From the NCBI GenBank assembly GCA_963969495.1, contig OZ018324.1:48431503-48495502 (forward strand): DNA of 64,000 bases. The letters run 5' to 3'. The position numbers and the translations under genes are program-made. The stretch comes from Ceratothoa steindachneri (Eukaryota; Arthropoda; Malacostraca; Isopoda; Cymothoidae). The notes below the pieces were generated by a model, which worked only from the letters and a program-made list of their open reading frames with translations, made no database searches and had not been told where the DNA came from. Below, piece after piece: positions 10,058 to 20,228 of this stretch. The stretch's first letter is position 1; each line of letters opens with the position of its first letter.

Positions 10058-10152
10058 AGTGAGGCGAAAACACCTCGAATGTTCCAGAATAGAGAATAGG
10101 AAGTGACGCACAGAATCTCCAATAAAGTGAGGGGACCATGATTGTTCTTTTA

Positions 10153-10156
<4 letters not shown>

Positions 10157-10214
<58 letters not shown>
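10157..10214. repeat. (AT)n microsatellite
   Basis: About 29 AT units; open frames through it read Tyr-Ile repeats and are not genes. Confidence 0.92.
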
Positions 10215-10216
<2 letters not shown>

Positions 10217-10985
10217 TGTAACCCCTACTGTCTTGCTTTCTCTCTCTTTGTCTATCTATTTCCTCCTTTTTGCCTTTTTCTGAGAGATCATTCGATTTGC
10301 CTCTGTCTGTCACACTTCAACTTTCTTTTTCTCTCACTCCTTCTCCGTATTTTCTATTTCTCTCTCTTTTATCTCTCACTTTCTTTCTTTCTATCTCTAT
10401 ATCTCTCTTTTTTCCTCTTCCAACTACTGTGATTATCTCTTTCTCTCTCTTTTTTCCCTCCAGATTTTTCTCTCTCTTTCTCTCTATTATTTCTTTCTTT
10501 CTCTTTCTGTCTATTCCTTTCTATCTATCTCTGGTTCTCTTACTTTATTTGTATCTGTTTCTCTCTATCTTTCTATATCTCCTACACTATCTATTTCCCT
10601 CTCTCTCTCACTCTCACTCTTTTTCTCAATATGTATCTTTCTTTCTCTTTCTTTATCGTCTCCCACTTTTTCACTCTGTCTCTTTCTTTCTCTATTTTAT
10701 GCACTTTTTCACTTTTGCTCTCTCTCCCTCTTTGTTTCTCTTTTCTTTCTTTTTATTTTTATTTCTCTCTTTCACTATTTATTTTATTCCTTTTTATCTT
10801 TGAATAACTGCTTTTCTCTTCGTTCTCGATCTCTTTCTCTCTCATTCTCTCGCATTATCTCTTTAACTCTTATTCTCTCTTTATTTCCATCTTTCTCACC
10901 TTTTCTCTGTTTCTGCATTTCTTTTTATCTCTTTTTCTTTCTTTCTTTCTCTCTTTTTATCTCTCATTCTCTTTCTCTGCCTCTC
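10215..10985. repeat. Long CT-rich tract
   Basis: About 770 bases of irregular TTTCTCTC units. The 177- and 96-codon frames here are Ser/Leu/Phe composition artefacts. The tract ends exactly where LINE ORF1 homology begins (~10990). Confidence 0.85.
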
Positions 10986-10989
10986 CACT

Positions 10990-13205
10990 TTCCCCGGCAA
11001 ACACGACCTACATAATTCACGTCGGTACAAATGATGCTCAGGGAACCCGCTCTGAAGAGTTGGTCCCCACCTCCATCATCAACCGGTGCCTTGCGAGTCT
11101 CTGCGGGAAGAGAATTTAGGTGTTTGCAATACGAGTACCTGGAACTATTTTTACTTTGACCGTTCACTTTTTTCCAGACCGTCTTCATCTTAACCAGGAC
11201 GGTGAAGATCGTTATGGATGTCTATTGATCAAAGCTGTAATGGATTTCTGTTTAAAATAAAGGGTCAGTCGTGGGCAGCAAGGCGAGGCGGTCCAGTGTT
11301 AATCACCCTAAAAACCCCAAATCAACTAATGCGCAGTCATCTAAATCTAATCATTTATTCAAGGTATTTTTATGTGAATGCGCTTAGCATACACAATAAA
11401 TTCTCAGAACTAGAATAAACTGTTTTTTCAGAAAATTATGATGTCATTGGCATTGCAGAATCCTAGCTAAATCTTAAGGACAAAAACTTTCTAGCTTAAT
11501 ATAAACTTCCCGGTTATTCCACATTTGAAAATAGAGTTGATATAATCAAAGATGCACACTATTTTTCACCAGAGAAAGTCTCAACCCTATTTCACTGTCA
11601 AAATCTTAAATTATTAAAGTTGAGAGAGCTTACGTCATCTTTAAAAACAATCAAGAAACAAAAATTACCCTTGCATAAATATACAGAACTCCAGCTTTGT
11701 CAGTTTAAACTGACCATGAGATTTACTAATAAATTTCAGAAATAAGTAGCACTCGAAATACCGTATTTTTTTATCTCAACTTACCAGTATCAAAATGGAG
11801 CAACATCTTGCCTTCACATTCTGGACATATATTTTAAGATAATTTGCAAGAAAGATCTTTCTTTCAACTTGTTCAATCGTTAATTCGTGGAAATAATGTA
11901 CTTTACCTTATATGTCTAACATAAACAAGACCTGGTGGATGATGTAAAAGTTAGTCACACTTTCAGTAATAGCGATCATCACCAATTAACTTTCTGTATT
12001 AATTTTAATAACAGTAAACCAAGCGCAAGATATGAGACAATTCTTTATCTCAAAAAATGCAAATTTTAGCAAACTCAAAACGATATTTATCGAAACGAAC
12101 TGGAGCTTTATGAATAACATTACCAACATAAACACTTCTTGGGAACTATTCACCAAAATTTACCTAAATACGGTGCAGACATGTTGATAATTGAGAAATG
12201 GACGTTCAGTACATAATAATCAACGCAATAAGGTGGATCAAGGATTTCGCTGACTGTTTACTTGCTAAGAAAAAGGAACACGACAAACACACATATATTG
12301 AGGATGAACAAAAGAATTTCATAATGCCTTCGGCGCATAGCCAAAAAAAAAATTCAAGGATATTAAAGAAGCCATGGAGATACATATAGCGAATCAAGGT
12401 AAAACAATCCCTAAGCAATTTTATATCTATATCATAAGGAAAAGGGTAGAAACGTTAACTATTCGACCATCAGTGGATAGGAAGGGGAATTTTATATTCA
12501 ATGAAGAGATGAATAGCGCCTTTAATACATTATTCGCTTCAGTATTCACTACATAAATCTAAGTATTATCCGTACGCAAGCCAAAGAGATGATTCAAGCG
12601 TTTTGAAACATCACCGCAAGTGAACACGATGTGCTAAAGATTTTGGTAGAGCTTAACTTAAACAAATCAGTTGGGCCCGACACTATCTCACAAAGAGTTC
12701 TAAAGAATTTAAGAATGAGCTTTACAAACCACTTAGTGTTTTTCATTAGATCCTTCCAGATGTGCATTATGTCAGCCAAGTGAACGCTCGCTAATGTAAC
12801 ACCAATATATGCATGACAACTATCGCCCAATTAGTTTAACCACAGTTGTGTACAAAATTCTTGTGAACTATATGGAGGCAAACAACATTCTTAAAACACC
12901 CAGCATGGCTTCCATAACAAAGATTCTTGCCTTACGAACCTTTAGAATCTCTTCAAAGCGACTTTCGTAACAAAGGTTCTTGCCTTGCAAACATTTAGAA
13001 CTTCTTCAAAGAGACATGCGTAACAAAGGTTCTTGCTTTGCGAACCTTCAGAACTTCTTCAAAGATATTACCTTGATTTCCACAATGCCTTTGACAAAGC
13101 TCTTCACAAACTTCAAAGGATAAAATTACTGCGGTATACGGCGACATATCAAGATGAATTGAGAATTTGCCCAGCAAAAGAAAGCGGAGAGTAGCTTCTA
13201 TCATG
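10990..13205 (+). mobile_element. Decayed CR1/L2-group LINE
   Basis: The ORF1 esterase piece comes first: TYIIHVGTNDAQG near 11008, then FPDRLHLNQDGEDRYG near 11172, the first and last blocks of an SGNH hydrolase. The ORF2 endonuclease start follows at ~11340 (YVNALSIHNKFSEL, then a DVIGIAES-type phrase). RT pieces lie at 12610-13150 (LNLNKSVGPDTISQRVLKNL, then DFHNAFDKALHKL). Stops and shifts are frequent. The strand is consistent throughout. Clade within the CR1/L2 group is uncertain. Confidence 0.72.
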
Positions 13206-13590
13206 AATCCTCAAGATTTAGCAAAAAACAAACAAAAAAATGGTTTCTGAGGGAATGTCATGGAATGGTCAAACGAAGATACATTTTTAGTGGCGTGCAC
13301 GTGGATCTATGAGTTACTATGTCACTCCGTCGGTAACCATTTTACTTTTCAATGAGTTTTTCAAAGTTTTGAAGGTCCTAAGGTCAAATGATATGTTTGT
13401 TAATTGATTACAATACGTTGTTAATTATTTTTTTCAAAATTATTGGAATAATTGAGAACACGCAACTTTGGTCTGTTGAACTTGTTTTGATTTCGATACA
13501 CAAAAATCCAAAGTTAATTAAGAAAATTAAATCGATCTATCTATCTATCTATCGCCCTGCCTACTGATTACCATCAGTTCTATCCTCAAA
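13206..13590. other. No gene; short CTAT repeat
   Basis: AT-rich sequence with a (CTAT)n run near 13535-13552 and nothing else recognisable. Confidence 0.4.
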
Positions 13591-13599
13591 GAGACTTCA

Positions 13600-13935
13600 A
13601 TTTCCAGAAAGATGGTGCGCCCTCTCATATCAGCAAAACAAAGCAGAATATTTTCTAAAGGAAATTGTTCTCATTTGATCAAAAAGGATAAATGGCCTCC
13701 TTAATCTCCTGACACTAACTCTATGGACTATTCCAAATGGAATTTACCTCAAGAAAAACTAATAGCTAAAGAAAAAATAAATTTAATGAATCCGAACTTA
13801 AGGAAAAAGTTCTTCTTGCATCGGATAACACAACGCTATCTGATATCAGAAAATGTATTTCTTCCATTAAAACGCGATTTAGGGCTGAATGTGAACAAGA
13901 AGCTGGACATTACATCATTTATTTCAATAAAAGTA
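13600..13935 (+). pseudogene. maT-like (DD37D) mariner transposase C-terminal fragment
   Basis: Reads FQKDGAPSH at ~13603 and NSMDYSKWNL at ~13712 across a one-base frame change. These align with the second and third catalytic Asp of transposases with the FQQDGAPAH / NPMDYSIW pattern. About 37 residues separate the two Asp after allowing for the shift, the spacing of the maT group. A C-terminal RFRAECEQEAGHY-type phrase follows near 13880. Only the C-terminal third is present, and stops disable it. Confidence 0.65.
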
Positions 13936-14139
13936 TATTGGTTTTTATTTTTTTAGAGAACCTTTTTCAGGGGCAATAGGTAAGCAATTTTTTGAGTGAC
14001 TATTTTATTTTTTTAATTGCAGCAATACCAATAAAAAAATATATAAGTTTTTGTTTACGAATTTTTATTTATATCCAATTACATTTCACTGATTTAATCC
14101 AATTTGAATCTACTGGTTTTTGTGGCGCGACCTGATTCA

Positions 14140-14590
14140 TATATTTGAGAGAGATAAAGTGAGAGGTAGAGATCGCGAGAAAGAGCCTGCGCGAAAGATT
14201 GATAGATAGAGAGCGCGAGCGAGAGGGAGCATGGGAGAGTGCGAGAGGGAGAGGAAGAGAGAGAGGTGAGAGAAAATTTGCGAGAGAGAGTTGGAGGCAG
14301 CACGAGAGAAAACGCAAGAGAGGGATCCCAAGAGATCCCATGATAAAGAACGCCATAAGAAGAAAGCTAGATGAAAGAAGGCTCGAGAGAAAGAGAGAAT
14401 GGGAGAGAGAGCGGGAAAGATAGAGGTCGCCAAAAAGAGAGATAGAGATGAAAAAAAACAGAAAGAAAGGCAAACTGTGACAGAGGAAGTGCAAGAGAGC
14501 GATATATAGAGGTAGAGGTAGATAGCGTGAGAGGTAGATAGCGTGAGAGGTAGAGAGAGCGAGAGTAACAAGGAGTAACAAGGAGTACCA
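14140..14590. repeat. GA-rich degenerate tract
   Basis: GAGAG/GAGAGGTAGA units with scattered substitutions. It abuts the 3' end of the minus-strand CR1 fragment at 14590. Ser/Leu-rich frames (170, 144 and 74 codons) are artefacts. Confidence 0.85.
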
Positions 14591-14679
14591 GGGAAAGAAA
14601 GTACCCTAGAAGACCTTACGGTCCATACGTCCTTAAACGGCCATATTTCAAGACCCTGTCAAGTCCCTGGTGTCTGCAC

Positions 14680-15468
14680 GAATCCAAGACTCCGTGACGG
14701 CTACTATGTCAAGCATCTCTGATGACATCAGTGTTCTAAGCTCGCAGAACCCGTTCCTTATTGAGCGGGGATTTAATAGAAGAACTATTAGGGGGCGTCC
14801 GCTATCCCAACTGCCCCCTCCACTTCTCCGTTTCCCGACGGTTCGTCGTGCGTTCTTCCCTCCGAAACTGGATTCGGAGGCTGACCATCACCCACTTCCG
14901 CCCCCTCCTCTGTATCGACGGAAGGCTTGGGTGCTGGGTGCTCGACATCGGCTGCCGAGGGCACTGCTTCGTGGGATTCTCCCACTGGGGTCTCAGTCAT
15001 CCTTTCCCCTACATCGGACTTCTTTACCCAATATAAACCACGGCGGATGAGCTCACGCAGTACACCTCTTCCACGGACAAACAGGTGAGTGCCATCCTCA
15101 CTAAACAGCCCTGATCGACCGTAGAATTCGTCGAATGGGTTTACGAAACATACGTTTATTCCTGATAGGATTTCACCTAGCCTCCAATTTATGCTCAGAG
15201 CTTTTTGGTTGGCCAAGGCACCCCCGGAGCGTCTCGGTATGATCCCAACGACGATTGGTTTTGATGTTATTTCTTTCAACAAGGCTGCTAAACTTCTGAC
15301 ACCTTCGATGATGCGCCCAGTAAAGCCTACAGAGCCTCCCCGTAGAAACAGGTCGTTTCCACTGGCTTGAGCCACTACCGGCGTATCTTGCTGTCCTAGT
15401 CTAATCTTTTTAACTTCTTTTATGATCTCTCGCGTCTTATTACCTGGTAGGCTACGTAAGCGCCACAT
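14680..15468 (-). pseudogene. CR1 ORF1 SGNH-hydrolase (esterase) domain
   Basis: An open minus-strand frame of about 226 codons. It contains VVAQASGNDLFLRGG (the block that is usually GxND), a VVGIIPRR strand, NWRLGEILSGINVCFVNP, then EDGTHLFVRGRGVLRELI, which supplies the Asp-x-x-His of the SGNH triad. CR1-like LINEs carry such an esterase in ORF1, thought to aid RNP or membrane interaction. The tail past ~14990 is Glu/Pro-rich and probably disordered. The N-terminal nucleophile block (GDS) is not clearly visible upstream. The frame is open but the element lacks ORF2. Confidence 0.72.
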
Positions 15469-15707
15469 TTACTTGCGCATCCCGTTTGGCCGATTTGTCA
15501 GGCCCCTCACTTGAAAGTCTCCGATAACGATTGGAGACTCCCGGCCCGAGTCCAGGGGAGCAAATCTATTTGATGTTGAGACTGGTGACGGTATCGAAAC
15601 CTCTCTTGGTCTATGGGCTCCCCTTATGACAGGAGTGAAGCCATAATGACTTACTCCTTCGGCAACGGCTACGCCGGAACTATCATTATTCGGGGGGAAG
15701 TGAACGA

Positions 15708-16200
15708 TTACAATTTTTTTTTATTCTTTTTATTCTTCTTCTTTACTAGGCCACTCGTCTCTCCGGGCACTGCCGATGCAGTGTTGTTATTTTGATTAAG
15801 TGGCTCTCCGGCAGAACTACCGGCAGTTGGAGTTGACTGAGTTGCTAATCTTGCTGCCAATTCTGCGACCCTATCCTCGAGACGGCTAAGCTTGTGCGCG
15901 TGCTCTGACTCCATAGTCTCTATTTTCATCTCGAGTGCTAGAGCTCTCTCCTCTGAAGCCCTTTAGAGATCTTGTATCTCCCTACAATAGGCCACTGCTT
16001 CTTGGACCTTACCCTTCAGGATGCAAGCGGTGCAGACCTTGCCCAGGTGGCATTTCAAAAACACCCCTCCGGGAAATCCACACACCACTTATCCGTCTGG
16101 CACGTTGCGCATGTATATTTTAGAGCACTTGGACCTCTTTTTCCTGTCATTCTGAAAGCTTTATACTTAATCACTTTACGACCAATCAATATGAAAAAAG
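15708..16200 (-). pseudogene. CR1 ORF1 N-terminal finger and coiled coil
   Basis: On the minus strand, YTCATCQTDKWCVDFPEGCF is followed after a frame change by KCHLGKVCTACILKGKV, a Cys/His-rich finger. The heptad-rich ALEMKIETMESEHAHKLSRL segment then leads into a basic KKKNKKNKKK stretch. This fits the N-terminal half of a CR1-type ORF1, which oligomerises and binds RNA. One frameshift and one stop separate the pieces. Confidence 0.6.
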
Positions 16201-16270
16201 GGGGGTTGGTGAGTTCTCCCCGCGTGAGTTGCTCCCGCCTATCGATCGGAAACGTTTCGGATCTTTCAGA

Positions 16271-17035
16271 AGGCACGCTCCATGTGCTGCTGTTCGTCTG
16301 ACAGAGTCGTCAAACATCGGAGTGCCGTGGCTCCCAGCCAAGCAGCAAGGACTGTCCACGAAGGGGCCATCGATTTCTCACCAGGTGAACAACGGAGCAC
16401 GCCCCGTACTAAACTCCTACTAGTTCCCTTCGCGACGGCCAAGATCTCGGAGCAGCGTTCAATGGATATCCCGCCACACCAAGAGACTCGACCCAAGGCT
16501 TTTTATTGGCCTAGAACCAACCTGGAAACAAAGGGCTGTCACATCGGACCGATGTTACCAGAGGCACCCGTCAACGGTCACTGGGAATGGTCAATAATTA
16601 CGCGCCAGGGAAGGGGTTAACGGGGCACTACCCTCATCCCATTTATCGTGCCCCAACGCCTAGGACACCAATATTCCTAGTCTCTCGCACCAGTAAGCGT
16701 CGATGGGCGTTGTTTATAGAGGTTACAAAGCCTCTCTTCTGACGCATGAGGTAGCTGCAAGGTCCTTATATGTAGAAAGATGGAAAGAAGGGTACGAGTG
16801 ACATGATGGTAGTTTTTGGTTTGTTTTTTTTGTATATTAAGTGGAAGAGATAGGATAAAAGTGAAAAAAGAGAAAGATAGAGTAGAAAAAAGGATTCACT
16901 AAGTCTGGAACCTCGTTTCAGACCAAATCGACAAGGAAAGCCCTACCAGGGGTACGCAGAAGAGAGGTACCCCAGCCGACATAGCTCGAAAAGTCAAAGG
17001 TACGCACAAGCTCTCTTTCTGCGACAAGGGGGCGT
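16271..17035. other. No certain gene; possible CR1 5' region
   Basis: A moderately GC-rich stretch upstream (minus sense) of CR1 ORF1, then AT/GA-rich sequence. Open frames of 64-112 codons at 16229-16620 show no domain. It may be the LINE 5' untranslated region. Confidence 0.35.
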
Positions 17036-17037
17036 CA

Positions 17038-17071
17038 CCCCTCTCTCTCAATTTTCTCAGAGAGAGAGAGC

Positions 17072-17105
<34 letters not shown>

Positions 17106-17340
17106 AATATATAGAGAGTTATACAGAGAATTAGGGAGAGAAGTAACAAGAGATAGAGAGAGAGGTAAAGAGACTTAGAGGCTGCAAAGAAGATTGGAAG
17201 AGAGGGAGAGGGGGAGGGAGAGAGGGAGGGGAGAGGGAGGGAGCCAGAGAGAGAGAGAGAGAGAGAGAGCTAGTAGAGGAACAGAGAGAGGGTAAAGTAG
17301 GTAAAAATAGAGAGCGAGAGTTAGAAAGAGTAACAAGTAA
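17038..17340. repeat. GA-rich tract
   Basis: GAGAGA and GGGAGGGAGA units. Ends at the caaggagtaacaagg repeats that mark the 3' end of the next minus-strand CR1 fragment. Confidence 0.85.
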
Positions 17341-18395
17341 CAAGGAGTAACAAGGAAAGAAAGTAACCTAGAAGATCTTAAGGTCCATTGAAAGAGGGTT
17401 CCTTTGGACTAACAGTCGAGCGGGCACATCTCTGCTCAAATGCTTTACGTCCTTAAACGGCCACTTTTCAAGACCCTGTCTAGTCTTGACTTGAACTGGT
17501 AAACAGATTCACTGTTGACAACTTCCACTGAAAGTGCGTTCCAACTACCGCAGATACTGTAAGTGAAAATTTTTCCACACAGATCGCGGTTGTAACGCTT
17601 TAGTTCAAGTTTAAAGCCGTGATTTTAAGTCCGGCTCTCAGCAAGTGTGAAAATATCCCTGTAGTCAACATTGTCTAACCCTCGAAGTATTTTGAAAACT
17701 TCGATGAGCTTACCATGCAGTCTACGGGTTTCAAACGAGAACAGATCTAATTTCCTTAATCTATCTTCATAACTTTTATGTCTGATAGAGGGAATCATTT
17801 TGGTTGCCCTGGCTTGCACGCGTTCCAATCTTGCGATGTCCTTTCAAAATGAAGGACTCCAAAATTGTACGGCATACTCCAGGTGCGGTCGGACAAGTGA
17901 GTTGTACAAACACAGTACAATCTCCTTGTTTCGATATCCAAACTGGTGCTTTATGTAGCCTAGCATCCTTTGGGCCTTTTTCTCCGCCTCAATGCACTGT
18001 TTCGAGAACTTGAAGTCACTAATGATTGTTACCCCCAAGTCCTTCTCAGTGTCGGTGGATTCAATAGCAGTGCTCTTAAGGATATACTGAGATTGGGGGT
18101 TTCTGTGGCCGATATGCATCACTTTGCATTTGCTCATGTTAATTGGCATTTGACACGTGTCCGACCACTCCCTAATCTTCTCAAGATCTTCCTGCAGGCG
18201 GGCAGTATTTCCATCCTTTGCAACGTTCATACCAAGCTTGGTATCGTCAAGAAATTTGGAAATCTTGGCAACCATGTCACCGTCCATATCGTTGACGTAG
18301 ATGATGAATAGTAGTGGTCCCAGGACAAAACCTTGAGGCACCCCGCTAGTAACGGGCACCCACTCAAAAGCCTGTCCATTCACCACCACCCCTTG

Positions 18396-18398
<3 letters not shown>
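17341..18398 (-). mobile_element. CR1-type LINE 3' fragment (RT C-terminus)
   Basis: The minus-strand frame at 18389-17844 begins in RT (VPVTSGVPQGFVLGPLLFII). It continues through FLDDTKLGMNVAK, SKCKVMHIGHRNPQSQYIL, DLGVTI and LVRPHLEYAVQFWSP. Frame 17828-17625 continues with MERVQARATKMIPSIRHKSY. It is near-identical to the matching part of 20228-23005. Both have FLDD where FADD is usual. A (TA)n at 18399 truncates the 5' side. Confidence 0.85.

Positions 18399-18448
<50 letters not shown>
18399..18448. repeat. (TA)n microsatellite
   Basis: About 25 TA units between two CR1-type fragments in opposite orientation. Confidence 0.92.
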
Positions 18449-18449
<1 letters not shown>

Positions 18450-19230
18450 TAAGCAGAGAGTAGAGAGAGTAGTTTTAAATGGTAAATTTTCCGAGTGGAT
18501 AAATGTAATTAATGGCGTACCCCAGGGGTCGACACAGAAATTGGGAGCATAATTTTAAATGAGAATGATAGCAAATTAATTCAGCGAGATTTCGATAAAA
18601 TGTTCGAATGGTATAATAAATGGAACATGAAATTCGAGTTAGACAAGTATAGAGTTTTTCACGTAGGTCGAAATTAAATTATGAAAGGATCATAGGTTTA
18701 ATAGACAGTGCGAAGAAGCGTGTAAGAAGGCGAACCGAATGCTTGGAATTATTGCGAGAAGTTTCACTACAAATGCTAAGATATAATCATACCTTTGCAT
18801 AAAAGTTTAGTAAGGCCACACCTAGAATACACGATACAACTCTAGTCACCTTATACCTATGTAAATATTAATAAAATGGAAAGAATTCAACGACGGGCAA
18901 CTAAACTAATTCCCTCGATTTAAAATAAGTCGTATATCGAAAGATTAATTATATTAAATCTACTGACTCTCGAAACTAGGCGATTGCGAGGTGAGTTTAT
19001 CGAAGTATTTAAAATTTTAAATAAATTTGAAAACGTAAATTATGAAAAATAATTTAAGTACGACCAAGTTATCGCACGTAACACAGGTTTAAATTGAAAG
19101 GACGGAAGAGGTTTCAAACGAACACAGCTAAAAATGTTTTCACCTTTAAAATTCATCGATAAATGGAACGAAGTCTCCGCATAGGTAGTAAATGATAGTT
19201 GTGTGAATAGTTTATAAAAAAAAATGACAG
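18450..19230 (+). mobile_element. Second CR1-like RT fragment, opposite orientation
   Basis: AT-rich, heavily decayed plus-strand RT remnants: VVLNGKFSEWINVINGVPQGST, KANRMLGIIARSF, LVRPHLEYT, MERIQRRATKLIPSI, LETRRLRGEFIEVFKIL. These align with the C-terminal half of the minus-strand CR1 copies, but the DNA is much more diverged and AT-rich. This is an older or distinct subfamily. Confidence 0.7.
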
Positions 19231-19399
19231 TTATTTTACGAACAATGATATTGTTCAAATACGGAGCCCTCTTGTGGATTCAATGTCGCGTGAATTGAGA
19301 GGACTACTAGCATATTAGTATAGAATGGGACTGGCCTTTGAATGGACTAAGTAGGCCTTGCTGGCTCCCTGTAACTATGCAACAATATATATATTAGGT

Positions 19400-20228
19400 A
19401 GATAAGAAGAAAGGGATAGGGATAGAAAAAGATCAAGAAGGGAGGATATAAGGAGAGAGAGACGTTTCGCGAGAGAAAGACAGATCGAGGGATAGATCAC
19501 GCGATAGAGAGATCAATAGAGACAGACAGGTAGACATAGAGATATACAGGTAGAAAGATAGGCAGATAGAGGGACAGACAGATAGATAGACAGGCAGAAA
19601 GACTGACATAAAGAGACAAACAGACAAAAAAAGTAAGAGAGAGAGAGAGAGAGCGCGCACTATAGAGCGATAGTGCGACATAAAGCTCGAGAAAGAGCGT
19701 TAGAGAGACTATACGAGAGAAAGCTTGAGAGCAGGAGCAGAGGAGAGAGAGCTAGATAGATAGGGAGAGTGGGTGCGAGAGAGCAAGATTGAGAGCACGA
19801 GCAAGAAGAACAAAGTGAGGGACCGCGAGAAAAAACGCAATAGTTAGTGCGCGCGGCATCGAGGTTGAGAGTGAGAGCGAGAGAGAGAGCGCACATGAAC
19901 GACAGATAGAGAGAGAGGGAGAATGTGCTATAGCAAGAGTGCGCGTGACAGAGTTTTATAGAGACTGAGAGAGAGAAAGTGTTATAGAGAAAGAGCGAAA
20001 GATAGAGATCGCCCAAAAGAAAGAGAGATAAGGGAGGAGAGAGATAGACAGAGTGGCAGACATAGGAGCGAGAGGTAGAGAGAGCGATTAATGGAGAGGG
20101 ATTTAGTGAGAAAGGGAAGGTAAAGGAGGCAGAAATATAGAACGGACAGAGAGAGAGAGGGAGGTAGAGAGATAGATATAGACAGAAGGAGAGATAAATG
20201 TAGAGAGAGGGATAAGTAGATAGAGAGT
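19400..20228. repeat. Long GA-rich degenerate tract
   Basis: More than 800 bases of GAGA/GATAGA/GAGCGA sequence leading up to the CR1 3' end at ~20228. Open frames are Leu/Ser-rich artefacts. 19231-19399 is non-repetitive and featureless. Confidence 0.85.

Larger units (their letters stand above)
14590..16270 (-). mobile_element. CR1-type LINE fragment: ORF1 joined to the 3' end
   Basis: Reading on the minus strand: a Cys-rich finger region, a coiled coil, an SGNH-hydrolase ORF1, then at ~14650 an abrupt switch to the CR1 3' tail also seen at 17350-17480 and 20240-20370. ORF2 (endonuclease and RT) is absent. The element ends in ttactcc-type repeats running into the tract at 14140-14590. Confidence 0.75.

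Noticed and set aside
10142..10803. Overlapping open frames of 96 and 177 codons
   Set aside because: They read through an AT microsatellite and a CT-rich tract (Tyr-Ile and Ser/Leu/Phe repeats). Composition keeps them open; no domain or codon structure.
14069..14581. 170- and 144-codon minus-strand frames
   Set aside because: Translation of a degenerate GA tract; every frame is open because such tracts rarely contain stops.
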